A DNA stretch of 64,000 bases from Streptacidiphilus neutrinimicus (GTDB lineage: Bacteria; Actinomycetota; Actinomycetes; Streptomycetales; Streptomycetaceae): contig NZ_BBPO01000016.1 of assembly GCF_000787815.1 (NCBI RefSeq), positions 1 through 64,000 of the forward strand. Reading direction: 5' to 3'. The position numbers were made by a program, and so were the translations under genes. Each line of letters begins with the position of its first letter. The first letter of the stretch is position 1. Under the pieces are notes generated by a model. It made no database searches and was not told where the DNA came from. It saw only the letters and a program-made list of their open reading frames with translations. Shown one piece after another: positions 16,729 through 25,480 of the stretch.

Positions 16729-17757
16729 ATGACCGGCATCCGCACCAGCAGAGTCCTCCGCAGCCTGTCCGCAGGCACTGCCGCCGCCACGCTCACCGTC
16801 GGCCTCGCCGCCTGCGGAAGCGCCGCCTCTTCCTCTGCCGCCACCTCCGCGGACCACGCATCGACCGGCGCGGTCACCGTCGCCGCCCTCGCCAACGGCG
16901 CGGGCACCGAGACCGACATCAAGGTCGCCGAAGTCACCTCCCTGCACGCCGAGCTGCCGGCCTCGATCGCCAAGAGCGGCCAGCTGGTCATCGGCGTCGG
17001 CGCGTTGCCCGCCGGCTTCCCGCCCCTCGCCTTCGTCGGCAGCGACCAGCAGACCCTCACCGGCGCCGAACCCGACTTCGGCCGCCTGGTCGCCGCCGCC
17101 CTCGGCCTCAAGCCCGTCGTGCAGAACTCCACGTGGGAGAACCTCTTCGTCGGCATCGACAGCGGCCGCACCGATGTCGGCTTCTCCAACATCACCGACA
17201 CCGAGGAGCGCAAGAAGAAGTACGACTTCGCCTCCTACCGCGAGGACAACCTCGCCTTCGAGGTCACCAAGTCCAGCACCTGGAACTTCAACGGCGACTA
17301 CACCACCCTCGCGGGCAGGACCGTCGCGGTCAGCGCCGGCACCAACCAGGAGAAGATCCTCCTGGAGTGGCAGGCCAAGCTGAAGGCCGCCGGCAAGCAG
17401 CTCACGGTCAAGTACTTCCCCGACAACAACGCCACCCACCTCGCGCTGGTCGGCGGCAAGATCGACGCCTACTTCGGCCCGAACCCCGGCATCGCCTACC
17501 AGATCGCCCAGGACGCCAAGACTCCCAACCCCACCCGCAACGCCGGCACCTACTCCGGCGCGGGCGCCTCCTTGCAGGGGCTCATCGCGGCGACGACGAA
17601 GAAGGACAGCGGGCTCGTCAAGCCGATCGCCGACGCCATCAACTACCTCATCAAGAACGGCCAGTACGCCAAGTGGCTCGCCGCCTGGAACCTGTCCAAC
17701 GAGGCCGTCCCCACCTCCGAGATCAACCCGCCCGGCCTGCCGCTCACCAACTCCTGA
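16729..17757 (+). CDS. ABC transporter substrate-binding lipoprotein
   Basis: A 342-residue family-3-type binding protein with a signal peptide ending in L-A-A-C (Cys29). The mature part carries S-G-Q-L-V-I-G-V-G, the ligand-pocket region T-E-E-R-K-K-K-Y-D-F-A-S-Y and V-G-G-K-I-D-A-Y-F-G-P-N. AAGGA lies 6 bases before the ATG. It shares the D-x-x-L-H-A-E-L-P segment after the lipobox with the protein at 5421, showing the two are related. A strong terminator follows at 17791-17820. Confidence 0.9.
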   Translation: MTGIRTSRVLRSLSAGTAAATLTVGLAACGSAASSSAATSADHASTGAVTVAALANGAGTETDIKVAEVTSLHAELPASIAKSGQLVIGVGALPAGFPPLAFVGSDQQTLTGAEPDFGRLVAAALGLKPVVQNSTWENLFVGIDSGRTDVGFSNITDTEERKKKYDFASYREDNLAFEVTKSSTWNFNGDYTTLAGRTVAVSAGTNQEKILLEWQAKLKAAGKQLTVKYFPDNNATHLALVGGKIDAYFGPNPGIAYQIAQDAKTPNPTRNAGTYSGAGASLQGLIAATTKKDSGLVKPIADAINYLIKNGQYAKWLAAWNLSNEAVPTSEINPPGLPLTNS

Positions 17758-17790
17758 TCGTCCGCGCCCCGCTGCGCGCCGACTCCGACA

Positions 17791-17820
17791 GGCGGACCCC
17801 GGCACCCGCCGGGGTCCGCC
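17791..17820 (+). terminator. hairpin terminator after the second ABC operon
   Basis: A perfect 13-bp stem (GGCGGACCCCGGC and its complement) with a 4-base loop lies 33 bases after the binding-protein stop codon. It separates the ABC genes from the GNAT gene, which could still be read through. Confidence 0.75.
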
Positions 17821-17855
17821 CCTCGACCCCTTGCGTGAGGGAGAACCGCACCATC

Positions 17856-18623
17856 GTGTCCACCAGCGTCCACTCGCCGCAGTCACCGGAGCGCCTCGGC
17901 GCGCCACCGCATCCCCTCGACAACCCCGCCTGGGCCGCCCTCACCGGCCCGCACGCCCACCTCGCCGAACGCCTCGGCCGCGCCGCCCGCTACCCCGTCG
18001 ACGTCTCCCCGTTCACCGCCCTTGCCGACCCGGCCGACCCCAGCGCCTGGCGCGACCTCGCCACCCTGGTCGGGCAGGGGAACGTGACCGCCGTGAACGG
18101 GGCGATCACCGCACCCCCCGAGGGCTGGGAGATCGTGGAGTCCGGGCAGGGCGTGCAACTCGTGGACACCGCGCTCCGGGTGGAACCGGCCCCCGAGGCG
18201 ATCCGCCTCGGCCCCGACGACGTGCCCGAGATGCTCGCTCTCGTGGCCCGTACCAAGCCGGGGCCGTTCCTGCCCCGCACCGTCGAACTGGGCACCTACC
18301 TCGGCATCCGACGCGACGGCCGCCTTGTCGCCATGGCCGGCGAACGCCTGCACCCGCCCGGCTGGACCGAGATCAGCGCCGTGTGCACCGACCCGGACCA
18401 CCGCGGCCAGGGACTGGCGACCCGCTTGGTCCGCGCCGTCGCCGCCGGAATCAGGCAACGAGGGGAGACGCCGTTCCTGCATGCCGCCGCCGCGAACACC
18501 AGCGCCATCCGCCTCTACGAGTCCATCGGCTTCACCCTGCGGCGCCGCACCTCTTTCCTCCTCGTCCGCGCGCCGCAGCCGCAGGGAGCATCCGAATCCG
18601 TCCGCCACGCGGACCGTGCCTGA
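17856..18623 (+). CDS. GNAT family N-acetyltransferase
   Basis: A 255-residue protein with a C-terminal GNAT fold: acetyl-CoA binding D-H-R-G-Q-G-L-A-T-R-L (about residues 182-192), then F-L-H-A-A-A-A-N-T-S-A-I-R-L-Y-E-S-I-G-F. The N-terminal 100 residues are a family-specific extension. GTG at 17856 follows GAGGGAGA at 17837-17844. It lies downstream of the riboswitch-controlled ABC operon but after a terminator. Acetylation of an imported amino compound or a sulfur metabolite is possible; the substrate is unknown. Confidence 0.85.
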   Translation: MSTSVHSPQSPERLGAPPHPLDNPAWAALTGPHAHLAERLGRAARYPVDVSPFTALADPADPSAWRDLATLVGQGNVTAVNGAITAPPEGWEIVESGQGVQLVDTALRVEPAPEAIRLGPDDVPEMLALVARTKPGPFLPRTVELGTYLGIRRDGRLVAMAGERLHPPGWTEISAVCTDPDHRGQGLATRLVRAVAAGIRQRGETPFLHAAAANTSAIRLYESIGFTLRRRTSFLLVRAPQPQGASESVRHADRA

Positions 18624-18665
18624 CAGGGCGTCAAGCCGCCGTGGACGATCTGCGGCCACATCGGT

Positions 18666-18857
18666 GACGGTCGGACCGTCGACGTCCACATCGCCCGCTT
18701 GCGCCGCAAGCTCGGACCGAGGTACCGAGAAAGCATCGTGAGGGTTCGCCGGGTCGGCCACACGTACCGGCCGAGCACGGAGGCGGCTCGGGTCGTCGCG
18801 GTCTCGAGCGTTCGACACACCACGTCGTCGAACGCTCGCGCTGGCGGGAGCTCGTGA
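18666..18857 (+). pseudogene. remnant of an OmpR-type response regulator (C-terminus only)
   Basis: In the same frame as the GNAT gene, after its stop codon, the sequence encodes R-T-V-D-V-H-I-A-R-L-R-R-K-L-G and then V-R-R-V-G-H-T-Y-R-P, the unmistakable recognition helix and wing of the winged-helix DNA-binding domain. No receiver domain, start codon or first half of the domain is present. The frame runs to a stop at 18857. It is a decayed piece of a two-component regulator. Confidence 0.75.
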
Positions 18858-18906
18858 CACGCGGGCCACCACGCCGCTCCGTGCCGACCCCGAACAAGGG
18901 GATCTC

Positions 18907-20097
18907 ATGCTGCCAACACTGTTCGCGCCGACTCCGGTCCCGCGGGAGCCCGGCCCCGACCGGACGGACGGCGCGGCCGCCGTCCTGCGGACCGTCCTGG
19001 ATCGGGGACCGCTGGCCCGCACCGCCATCGTCAGCGAGACGCGACTGAGTGCTGCCGCCGTGTCGCGGCACGCGGCGGACCTGCTCGCCATGGGACTGGT
19101 CTGGCAACCCCCGGACCCCGGGCAGCAGCCCCGCCCGGGACGCCCGCGCATCCCGCTCGACATCGACACTTCGCACCACGTAGCGGCCGGCGTGCACATC
19201 GCCGTACCACGGCTCACCTTCTCGCTCACGGATCTGCGCGGCCGCGTCATCGCGTCCGAGCACATGCCGCGAGCGGAGCATCCAGGCACGGTACTGGACG
19301 AGGTCGCCGTGCAGGTGCCCCGATTCCTGCGGCGACACGCGAACGGATTCTCCGTCCTGGGGTTGGGCCTGGTCACCGGCGGCTGGGTGGACCCCGAGAA
19401 GGGGGTCCTCGTCGAGAACACCGCGCTCGGCTGGCGCGACGTGCCGTTTCGGCGCGCGCTGCGCCAAGCGGTCCGGCTGCCCGTCCATGTGGAAGGCCAT
19501 GCGCGGGCCTTGGCCCGAGCGGAGCTGCTCTTCGGCACCGTGGGCGACGGCGTCCTGCTGCACCTGTTCGTGGGCAACGCCGTGGACGCGGCGATCGCCA
19601 CCGGCGGAACCCTGCTGCGGGGCCGTCGGCACGGCGCGGGCGGTATCGCCCACCTGGCCGTTCCCGGATCGACCCAGCCGTGCCCGTGCGGTCGTACCGG
19701 CTGCCTGCAGGCCACCGTGGCCGACCGCACGATCGCCGCACACGCCGTCGCTGACGGCATCATTGCGCAACCCGATCTGCCCCTGCTGCTCCAGGCCGCG
19801 CGCACGGGCGACGCGCGCGCCCTGGATCTTTGCCGTACCCGGCTTCGCATGGTGGCCCGCGCCGTTCGGCCGGTCCTCGACGTGATCCAGCCGGACGTCG
19901 TGGTCCTTACCGAGGCGGTCACCCTCCATCTCCCGCACCTGCTGCCCGAACTGAGCCGCGAACTGACCGGCGCCGCCGACATGGTGCGGGCCGGCTCTTT
20001 CGGGACGGACACGCTCGCGGTGGCGGCCGCTGTGCCCGTGCTCGCGTCCGTCTATCGGGACCCGTTGGGGCTGCGTACGGCTGGAGCGGCGGGGTGA
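18907..20097 (+). CDS. ROK family transcriptional regulator
   Basis: A 396-residue ROK protein: an N-terminal winged HTH (about 22-70), then the actin-like ROK fold with the zinc motif CPCGRTGCLQ at 259-268. The kinase signature that is normally E-N-D-A-N reads V-E-G-H-A-R here and the catalytic Asp is missing, and G-E-x-G-H is degenerate (G-I-A-H), so this is a sugar- or ligand-sensing regulator rather than a kinase. It stands between two sulfur operons and could regulate either. Confidence 0.85.
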   Translation: MLPTLFAPTPVPREPGPDRTDGAAAVLRTVLDRGPLARTAIVSETRLSAAAVSRHAADLLAMGLVWQPPDPGQQPRPGRPRIPLDIDTSHHVAAGVHIAVPRLTFSLTDLRGRVIASEHMPRAEHPGTVLDEVAVQVPRFLRRHANGFSVLGLGLVTGGWVDPEKGVLVENTALGWRDVPFRRALRQAVRLPVHVEGHARALARAELLFGTVGDGVLLHLFVGNAVDAAIATGGTLLRGRRHGAGGIAHLAVPGSTQPCPCGRTGCLQATVADRTIAAHAVADGIIAQPDLPLLLQAARTGDARALDLCRTRLRMVARAVRPVLDVIQPDVVVLTEAVTLHLPHLLPELSRELTGAADMVRAGSFGTDTLAVAAAVPVLASVYRDPLGLRTAGAAG

Positions 20098-20174
20098 GTC
20101 ACGATCCCGCGGCATTTCTTCCACGCCGCCAGAAACCGTTGCCCCAGGCGGCGTCGCGGCGGCAGACTGGATCC

Positions 20175-20279
20175 ATGGACGCGCAGCACAAGGCCACGAT
20201 CCGGGCAGCCGCACAGCGGCTCCCCGTGAACGCCTTCCGCGCGCACCACTTCGCCGGCCTGCGCTGTCGCGCCTGCTGA
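20175..20279 (+). CDS. small Cys-ending ORF, possible divergent leader peptide
   Basis: ATG at 20175 to TGA at 20279 gives 34 residues ending AHHFAGLRCRAC, with the last Cys codon directly before the stop. It does not have the H-V-D-L motif and has no clear Shine-Dalgarno sequence. Its place, about 290 bases before the taurine dioxygenase operon, is where a Cys-responsive leader would be expected, because that operon lacks both a SAM-IV element and a canonical leader. The assignment is speculative. The rest of 20098-20566 shows no gene. Confidence 0.3.
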   Translation: MDAQHKATIRAAAQRLPVNAFRAHHFAGLRCRAC

Positions 20280-20566
20280 CCGGCCTGCCGCAGACGCACT
20301 CCTGCGCACGCGCCACGCGGCGCTGACTGCCGCGCTTCCGCGCCTGCCTTCTTCGCGTTGACGCCGGCCGGCGCCTTCCACATCCGCGAGCCACGGGCGT
20401 CACCGCGTCATGCCCTGACGTAACGCCAGGCCTCGCCATCGCCACGCCTCTCGTCCGTCATGCGCACGTTCGTCGTCTCCTGGCGCCGTCATGCCGTTGC
20501 TCCGCCTGGCGTGCCGCCTCGTCGCCGCCCGTGCACACCGTCCGTCACCGGAAGGAAACCGCCCCC

Positions 20567-21520
20567 ATGAGCAGCACGCCCACCGTCCGTCCCGTCGCCG
20601 GTCACATCGGCGCCGACATCGACGGCGTCGATCTCGCGCAGCCGCTGTCGGCCGAGGCCGTCGACATCGTCAAGCAGGCCCTGCACCGCCACAAGGTCGT
20701 CTTCTTCCGGGGCCAGAGCCTCGACCACGGCACCCAGATCGCCTTCGCGCGCCAGTTCGGCGAGCTGACCTACGCCCACCCGCACGACGACGCCCCGCCG
20801 GCGGACCACCCGGAGATCTTCACGGTCGACCCGCGCCGCTTCGAGGAGCGCTACGGCAAGGGCTTCCGCGACGAGTACCGCAAGCGTCAGTACAGCTACA
20901 CCGACGGCTGGCACACCGACGTCACGGCCGCGGTGAACCCGCCGTCCGGGTCCATCCTGCGCGCCGAGACCGTTCCCGAGGTCGGTGGCGACACCCAGTG
21001 GACCAACCTCGTCGCCGCGTACGAGGGGCTGTCCGCTCCCGTCCGTGCCTTCGTGGACACCCTGCGGGCCGAGCACCGCTACGGCGGCGGTCGGGCGGCC
21101 GACGGGGACAGCGAGTACGCCCGCCGGATCAACGACAACCTGCTGGTGGCCGTCCACCCCGTGGTGCGGGTGCACCCCGAGACCGGGGAGCGCGCGCTGT
21201 TCGTGAACCCGGTCTTCACCAGCCACATCGTCGACGTCACCCCGACCGAGAGCAAGCGCATCCTCGACCTGCTCTACGCGGAGATCACCCGGCCCGAGTA
21301 CACGGTGCGCTTCCGCTGGGAGACCGGACACGTCGCCTTCTGGGACAACCGCGCCACTGCGCACCTGGCCCCGCGCGACCTGGAGCACCTCGACGTGGAG
21401 CGCCGCCTGCACCGGGTCACCCTGATCGGCGAGGTGCCCGTCGGACCGGACGGACGTGAGTCCGAGCTCCTCGCCGGACGCCCCTTCACGGCCGACCACC
21501 GCGTCGCCGTCGCCTCCTGA
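20567..21520 (+). CDS. tauD: TauD/TfdA-family dioxygenase (taurine dioxygenase)
   Basis: A 317-residue Fe(II)/2-oxoglutarate-dependent dioxygenase. The metal triad is visible as H116-x-D118 (in W-H-T-D-V-T) and H266 (in N-R-A-T-A-H), with the 2-oxoglutarate arginine near R283. G-A-D-I-D-G-V-D-L near the start is typical. Such enzymes oxidise taurine or related sulfonates (some act on alkyl sulfates) to release sulfite or sulfate. GAAGGA at 20551-20556 precedes the ATG. It is the first gene of a seven-gene sulfonate operon. Confidence 0.88.
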   Translation: MSSTPTVRPVAGHIGADIDGVDLAQPLSAEAVDIVKQALHRHKVVFFRGQSLDHGTQIAFARQFGELTYAHPHDDAPPADHPEIFTVDPRRFEERYGKGFRDEYRKRQYSYTDGWHTDVTAAVNPPSGSILRAETVPEVGGDTQWTNLVAAYEGLSAPVRAFVDTLRAEHRYGGGRAADGDSEYARRINDNLLVAVHPVVRVHPETGERALFVNPVFTSHIVDVTPTESKRILDLLYAEITRPEYTVRFRWETGHVAFWDNRATAHLAPRDLEHLDVERRLHRVTLIGEVPVGPDGRESELLAGRPFTADHRVAVAS

Positions 21521-21596
21521 CACCACCCCACCGACATCGCGCCGCGCACCAGAGCGCAACCGACCCGCGCGTCCGACCGGAAGGATCAGTACGTCC

Positions 21597-22664
21597 GTGT
21601 CCACACCCCAGGGCGTCTCCGCCCCGAACCGAAGACTGTTCCTGCAGACCCTCCTCGGCGCCGGTGCGGCGCTCGGCCTGAGCGCCTGCACCAGTGCGGC
21701 CGCCAGTGGTCCGGCGCTGGCGAGCAGCGCCGCACTGCCCACGGCGGTGCCCACCGGCACCGGCCTGCGCATCGCCTCCGCACTCGGCGCCGAGCAGCTC
21801 CAGCTCCAGCTCTCGGGTCTGATCAAGCAGATCCCGTTCACCGTCTCCTCCTGGCCGAACATCGCCGCCGGACCGGACGTCATCAACGCCTTCCGGGCCA
21901 ACTCGCTCGACCTGGCCAACAACGCCGGCATCCCGCCGATCCAGGCGCACTTCCAGGGCTACGACGCCCGCATCGTGGCCCTCGACCTGACCCGCAAGCC
22001 GAACTACCTGTTCGCGACCAAACCGCACAGCGACATCCAGTCGGTGGCGCAGTTCGCGGGCAAGAAGCTGGCCTTCTCCCAGGGACAGGCTCAGGGCGTG
22101 GTGCTGCTGCGGGCGCTGCGCGAGGCCGGGCTCAAGGACTCCGACGTGCAGCTCGTTCCGCTGACCAGCAACCAGTTCCTGACCGCGCTGGAGGCCGGCC
22201 AGGTGGACATCGCGCCGCTGGCGATCTCCCAGGCCCCCGCCTATCTCAACCGCTACGGCTCCGACGGCGCGCACACCATCACCACCGATGTGGTGGACCT
22301 GCTCAACCTGCTGTGGGCCCCGGCCCAGGTGCTGGCGGACGCCGACAAGGCGGCGGCGGTCGCGGCCTTCATTCCCATCTGGGCCAAGGGCCTGGTCTGG
22401 GTCTACGAGAACCCCACCGTGTGGGAGCAGGAGTACTACGTCAAGACGCAGAACATCAGCCTCACTCAGGCCCAGCAGGTGACCGCGCTGAGCAACAAGC
22501 CTCTGCTGCCCCCGAGTTGGGATGAGGCGATCGCCTGGGAGCAGCAGACCGTCGACCTGTTGGCGCAGGGCGGCTACGTGAAGTCCTTCCAGGCCGAGAC
22601 GCTCTTCGACCGCAGGTTCGAGCATCTGGCGGCTGCCGCCGTCCCCGCCCAGTACCGGAGCTGA
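21597..22664 (+). CDS. sulfonate-type ABC transporter substrate-binding lipoprotein
   Basis: A 355-residue SsuA/TauA-like binding protein. The N-terminus has twin Arg (R12-R13, P-N-R-R-L-F-L-Q) and a lipobox L-S-A-C (Cys31), so it is a Tat-exported lipoprotein. The mature part shows the NMT1/SsuA pattern: N-A-F-R-A-N-S-L-D-L-A-N-N-A-G-I-P-P, then K-K-L-A-F-S-Q-G-Q-A-Q-G. GTG at 21597 follows GGAAGGA. The permease gene begins two bases after its stop codon. Confidence 0.88.
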   Translation: MSTPQGVSAPNRRLFLQTLLGAGAALGLSACTSAAASGPALASSAALPTAVPTGTGLRIASALGAEQLQLQLSGLIKQIPFTVSSWPNIAAGPDVINAFRANSLDLANNAGIPPIQAHFQGYDARIVALDLTRKPNYLFATKPHSDIQSVAQFAGKKLAFSQGQAQGVVLLRALREAGLKDSDVQLVPLTSNQFLTALEAGQVDIAPLAISQAPAYLNRYGSDGAHTITTDVVDLLNLLWAPAQVLADADKAAAVAAFIPIWAKGLVWVYENPTVWEQEYYVKTQNISLTQAQQVTALSNKPLLPPSWDEAIAWEQQTVDLLAQGGYVKSFQAETLFDRRFEHLAAAAVPAQYRS

Positions 22665-22666
22665 CC

Positions 22667-23569
22667 ATGGCCGACCACGTATCCTCCACCGCCGTGGTGA
22701 CAGCGCCCGAGCGCACCGTCACCCGGCCGGCTCCCGGCCCGGTACCCGAATCCGGGCCGGTCCGGAGGGCGACGGCGACCGGACGCCCCCGGACGCGCCG
22801 GCTCTCCCCGGGCAAGCGCCGTCCCTATGCCCGACTGCTGGGCCCGCTGCTCCTGCTGGCCGTGTGGGCGGTGGCCAGCGCGGCCGGGCTGCTGGACCCG
22901 CGGGTCCTGCCCGCGCCTTGGACCGTCCTGCACACGGGCGCGCATCTGTGGACAACAGGAACGCTGCGCACCGATCTGGGCACCTCCCTGTGGCGTGCGG
23001 CCCAGGGCTTCGCCATCGGCCTGGTCGCGGGCGTGGCGCTGGCACTGTTGGCCGGCCTGAGCCGGATCGGCGAGGCACTGATCGACGGCACGGTGCAGGT
23101 CAACCGCGCGGTGCCGACGCTCGGCCTGATCCCGCTGTTCATCCTGTGGCTGGGCATCGGCGAGACGTTCAAGATCGTCATCATCGCGATCGTCGTCTAC
23201 ATCCCGGTCTACCTCAACCTGCACGCCGCCCTGGCCGGGATCGACGCCCGCTACGTCGAACTCGCCGAGACCCTTCGGCTGAGCCGCTGGCAGTTCGTCC
23301 GACAGGTCGTCATCCCCGGTGCCCTGCCCGGCTTCTTCGTCGGACTGCGCCTGGCCGTCACCGGCTCCTGGCTCTCCCTGGTCGTCCTGGAGCAGATCAA
23401 CGCCACCGACGGCCTCGGCTACATGATGTTCCAGGCGCAGAACTACGGCCAGACCGACGTCATCGTCCTCGGACTGCTCATCTACGGAGTCTTCGGATTC
23501 GCCTCCGACTCCGCCGTCCGTCTCCTGGAAAGGAGGGTCCTGACATGGCGCCGATCGCTCAGCAGCTGA
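22667..23569 (+). CDS. ssuC: sulfonate-type ABC transporter permease
   Basis: A 300-residue permease of the SsuC/TauC family. A long basic N-terminus precedes TM helices; P-T-L-G-L-I-P-L-F-I-L-W-L-G-I-G-E is a family hallmark, and the E-A-A-like loop is Y-V-E-L-A-E-T-L-R-L-S. ATG is 2 bases after the binding-protein stop codon. It forms the taurine/alkanesulfonate importer with the neighbouring lipoprotein and ATPase. Confidence 0.92.
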   Translation: MADHVSSTAVVTAPERTVTRPAPGPVPESGPVRRATATGRPRTRRLSPGKRRPYARLLGPLLLLAVWAVASAAGLLDPRVLPAPWTVLHTGAHLWTTGTLRTDLGTSLWRAAQGFAIGLVAGVALALLAGLSRIGEALIDGTVQVNRAVPTLGLIPLFILWLGIGETFKIVIIAIVVYIPVYLNLHAALAGIDARYVELAETLRLSRWQFVRQVVIPGALPGFFVGLRLAVTGSWLSLVVLEQINATDGLGYMMFQAQNYGQTDVIVLGLLIYGVFGFASDSAVRLLERRVLTWRRSLSS

Positions 23570-24369
23570 ACGCTCAGCAGGTGACAGCCCAACAGTCGAC
23601 CCCGTCGCCCGTCCCGCCCGCGTCCGCTGTAAGCCTCACCGGCCTGACCCGCTCCTTCGGCGCGCGCACCGTGCTGGACGGCATCGACCTGGAGTTCCCG
23701 CCCGGTCAGTTCGTCGCCCTCCTGGGCCACTCGGGCTCCGGCAAGAGCACCCTGTTGCGTGCCGTCGCCGGACTCGACCACGACACCGTCGGCACCGGTG
23801 AACTCGCCACCCCCGAACGCGTTTCGGTGGTCTTCCAGGACTCCCGCCTGCTGCCCTGGCGGCGCGTGCTGGACAACGTCCTGCTCGGCGCGCCCGGACG
23901 CGAGGCCGACGGTCGCGACCCGGCCGAGCGCGCACGGGCGGCGCTCGCCGAGGTCGGCCTGGCAGGCCGGGAGAACGCCTGGCCCGGTGAGCTCTCCGGC
24001 GGCGAGCAGCAGCGCGCGGCGCTGGCCCGCGCCCTGGTACGCGAGCCCGAACTCCTGCTCGCCGACGAGCCGTTCGGGGCACTCGACGCGCTCACCCGGA
24101 TCCGCATGCACACCCTGCTGCGCGAACTGTGGCAGCGCCACCACCCGTCCGTGCTGCTGGTCACCCACGACGTCGACGAGGCCGTCGCCCTCGCCGACCG
24201 CGTGCTGGTCCTCGACCACGGGCGGCTCGCCGTCGACCTGGGCGTCGACCTGCCCCACCCCCGCGTCTACCGTGACCCGCAGCTGGGCGAGCACCGCGAG
24301 CGGCTCCTGGCCGCCCTCGGGGTGCGGCCCGACGGCGGACCGGCCGGCGCCGGCCCGCAGGAGGACTGA
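23545..24369 (+). CDS. ssuB: sulfonate-type ABC transporter ATP-binding protein
   Basis: A 274-residue ATPase of the SsuB/TauB/NrtD group: Walker A GHSGSGKST at 61-69, VFQDSRLLPWRRVLDNV near 96-112 (the R-L-L-P-W signature of this group), LSGGE at 150-154, Walker B L-L-L-A-D-E-P-F-G-A-L-D. ATG at 23545 follows AAGGAGG and overlaps the permease gene by 25 bases. Confidence 0.93.
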   Translation: MAPIAQQLNAQQVTAQQSTPSPVPPASAVSLTGLTRSFGARTVLDGIDLEFPPGQFVALLGHSGSGKSTLLRAVAGLDHDTVGTGELATPERVSVVFQDSRLLPWRRVLDNVLLGAPGREADGRDPAERARAALAEVGLAGRENAWPGELSGGEQQRAALARALVREPELLLADEPFGALDALTRIRMHTLLRELWQRHHPSVLLVTHDVDEAVALADRVLVLDHGRLAVDLGVDLPHPRVYRDPQLGEHRERLLAALGVRPDGGPAGAGPQED

Positions 24370-24370
24370 A

Positions 24371-25480
24371 GTGGGCGAGTACCTCTGGTACATCCCGAAC
24401 ACCGTCGAACCCGGGCATCGCGGCGACGACGCCCACGAAGGCTGGGGCACCCTCGAACACTCCACCGAACTCGCCCACGCGGTCGAGGACCACGGCTGGG
24501 CCGGAGCGCTCCTGGGCACCGGTTGGGGTCGACCGGACACCTTCACCGTCGCGGCCTCTCTCGCGGCCCGCACCACGACCTTCAAGCCGCTCATCGCGAT
24601 CAGGCCCGGCTACTGGCACCCGGCGAACTTCGCCTCCGCCGCCGCCACGCTCGACCAGCTCAGCCGGGGCCGGGTCCTGGTCAACATCGTCAGCGGCCTG
24701 GACGACCCCGGCGCCTACGGCGACGGCGAGTTCGACCCCTCCCGCCGCTACGACCGCACCCTGGAGTTCCTCCGTCTGGTGCGACGCCTGTGGAGCGAGG
24801 AGCAGGTGACCTTCCACGGCGAGCACTACCGGGTGGACGACTCCACCGTCCGGCCCCGGCCGTGGGGCGCCGAGGAGGGACGGCACCCACGGCTGTACTT
24901 CGGCGGCGCGAGCGAGGCCGCCGAGAAGGTCGCCGCGCAGGAGGCCGACGTCCAACTGTTCTGGGGCGAACCCCTGGACGGCGTCGCCGAGCGGATCGAG
25001 CGGCTGCGCGGGCTCAGCGCGGGCGTCGAACGCGGCCATCGGCCGCTGGAGTTCGGTCTGCGCGTGACCACCGTCGTGCGGGACACGACCGAGGAGGCGT
25101 GGCTCGCCGCCGAGGAGAAGGTCGCCCACATGGCCCGGCAGGGTGCCCACGACCCCGAGGCGCGCCAACGCCGGACCGCCGTCGGTCAGCGCCGCCTGCT
25201 CGACCTGCAGGAGCGCGGCGAGGTCCTGGACAGCTGCCTCTACACGACGCCGGGCCGTTACGGGGGCGGAGGAGCCGGAACCACGTGGCTGGTCGGCTCC
25301 GCGCAGGACGTCGCCGACGCCCTGAACCGGTACCGCGCGCTCGGGGTGACGCACTTCGTGCTGTCCGACACCCCGTACCGCGAGGAGATCGCCCGCGTCG
25401 GCGACCGGCTCCTCCCACTGCTGCGACAGACCGAACCGGGCACCACGCAGCCGATCACTCGCACGGAGGTCCCAGCATGA
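24371..25480 (+). CDS. ssuD: alkanesulfonate monooxygenase, SsuD type
   Basis: A 369-residue FMNH2-dependent monooxygenase. W-Y-I-P-N-T-V-E near the start, A-I-R-P-G-Y-W-H-P, G-R-V-L-V-N-I-V-S-G-L and the R-Y-D-R-T-L-E-F-L-R pattern are those of SsuD. It converts alkanesulfonates to aldehyde and sulfite in the cytoplasm. GTG at 24371 lies right after the ATPase stop codon with AGGAGG upstream. Its flavin partner is encoded next (4-base overlap). Confidence 0.9.
   Translation: MGEYLWYIPNTVEPGHRGDDAHEGWGTLEHSTELAHAVEDHGWAGALLGTGWGRPDTFTVAASLAARTTTFKPLIAIRPGYWHPANFASAAATLDQLSRGRVLVNIVSGLDDPGAYGDGEFDPSRRYDRTLEFLRLVRRLWSEEQVTFHGEHYRVDDSTVRPRPWGAEEGRHPRLYFGGASEAAEKVAAQEADVQLFWGEPLDGVAERIERLRGLSAGVERGHRPLEFGLRVTTVVRDTTEEAWLAAEEKVAHMARQGAHDPEARQRRTAVGQRRLLDLQERGEVLDSCLYTTPGRYGGGGAGTTWLVGSAQDVADALNRYRALGVTHFVLSDTPYREEIARVGDRLLPLLRQTEPGTTQPITRTEVPA

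Noticed and set aside
18907-20097. ROK glucokinase
   Set aside because: It has an N-terminal HTH, and the catalytic Asp motif is lost, so it is a regulator.
20460-20566. canonical H-V-D-L leader before tauD
   Set aside because: A frame starting at 20460 contains R-R-H but continues without D-L-x-R or a terminal A-x-C motif.
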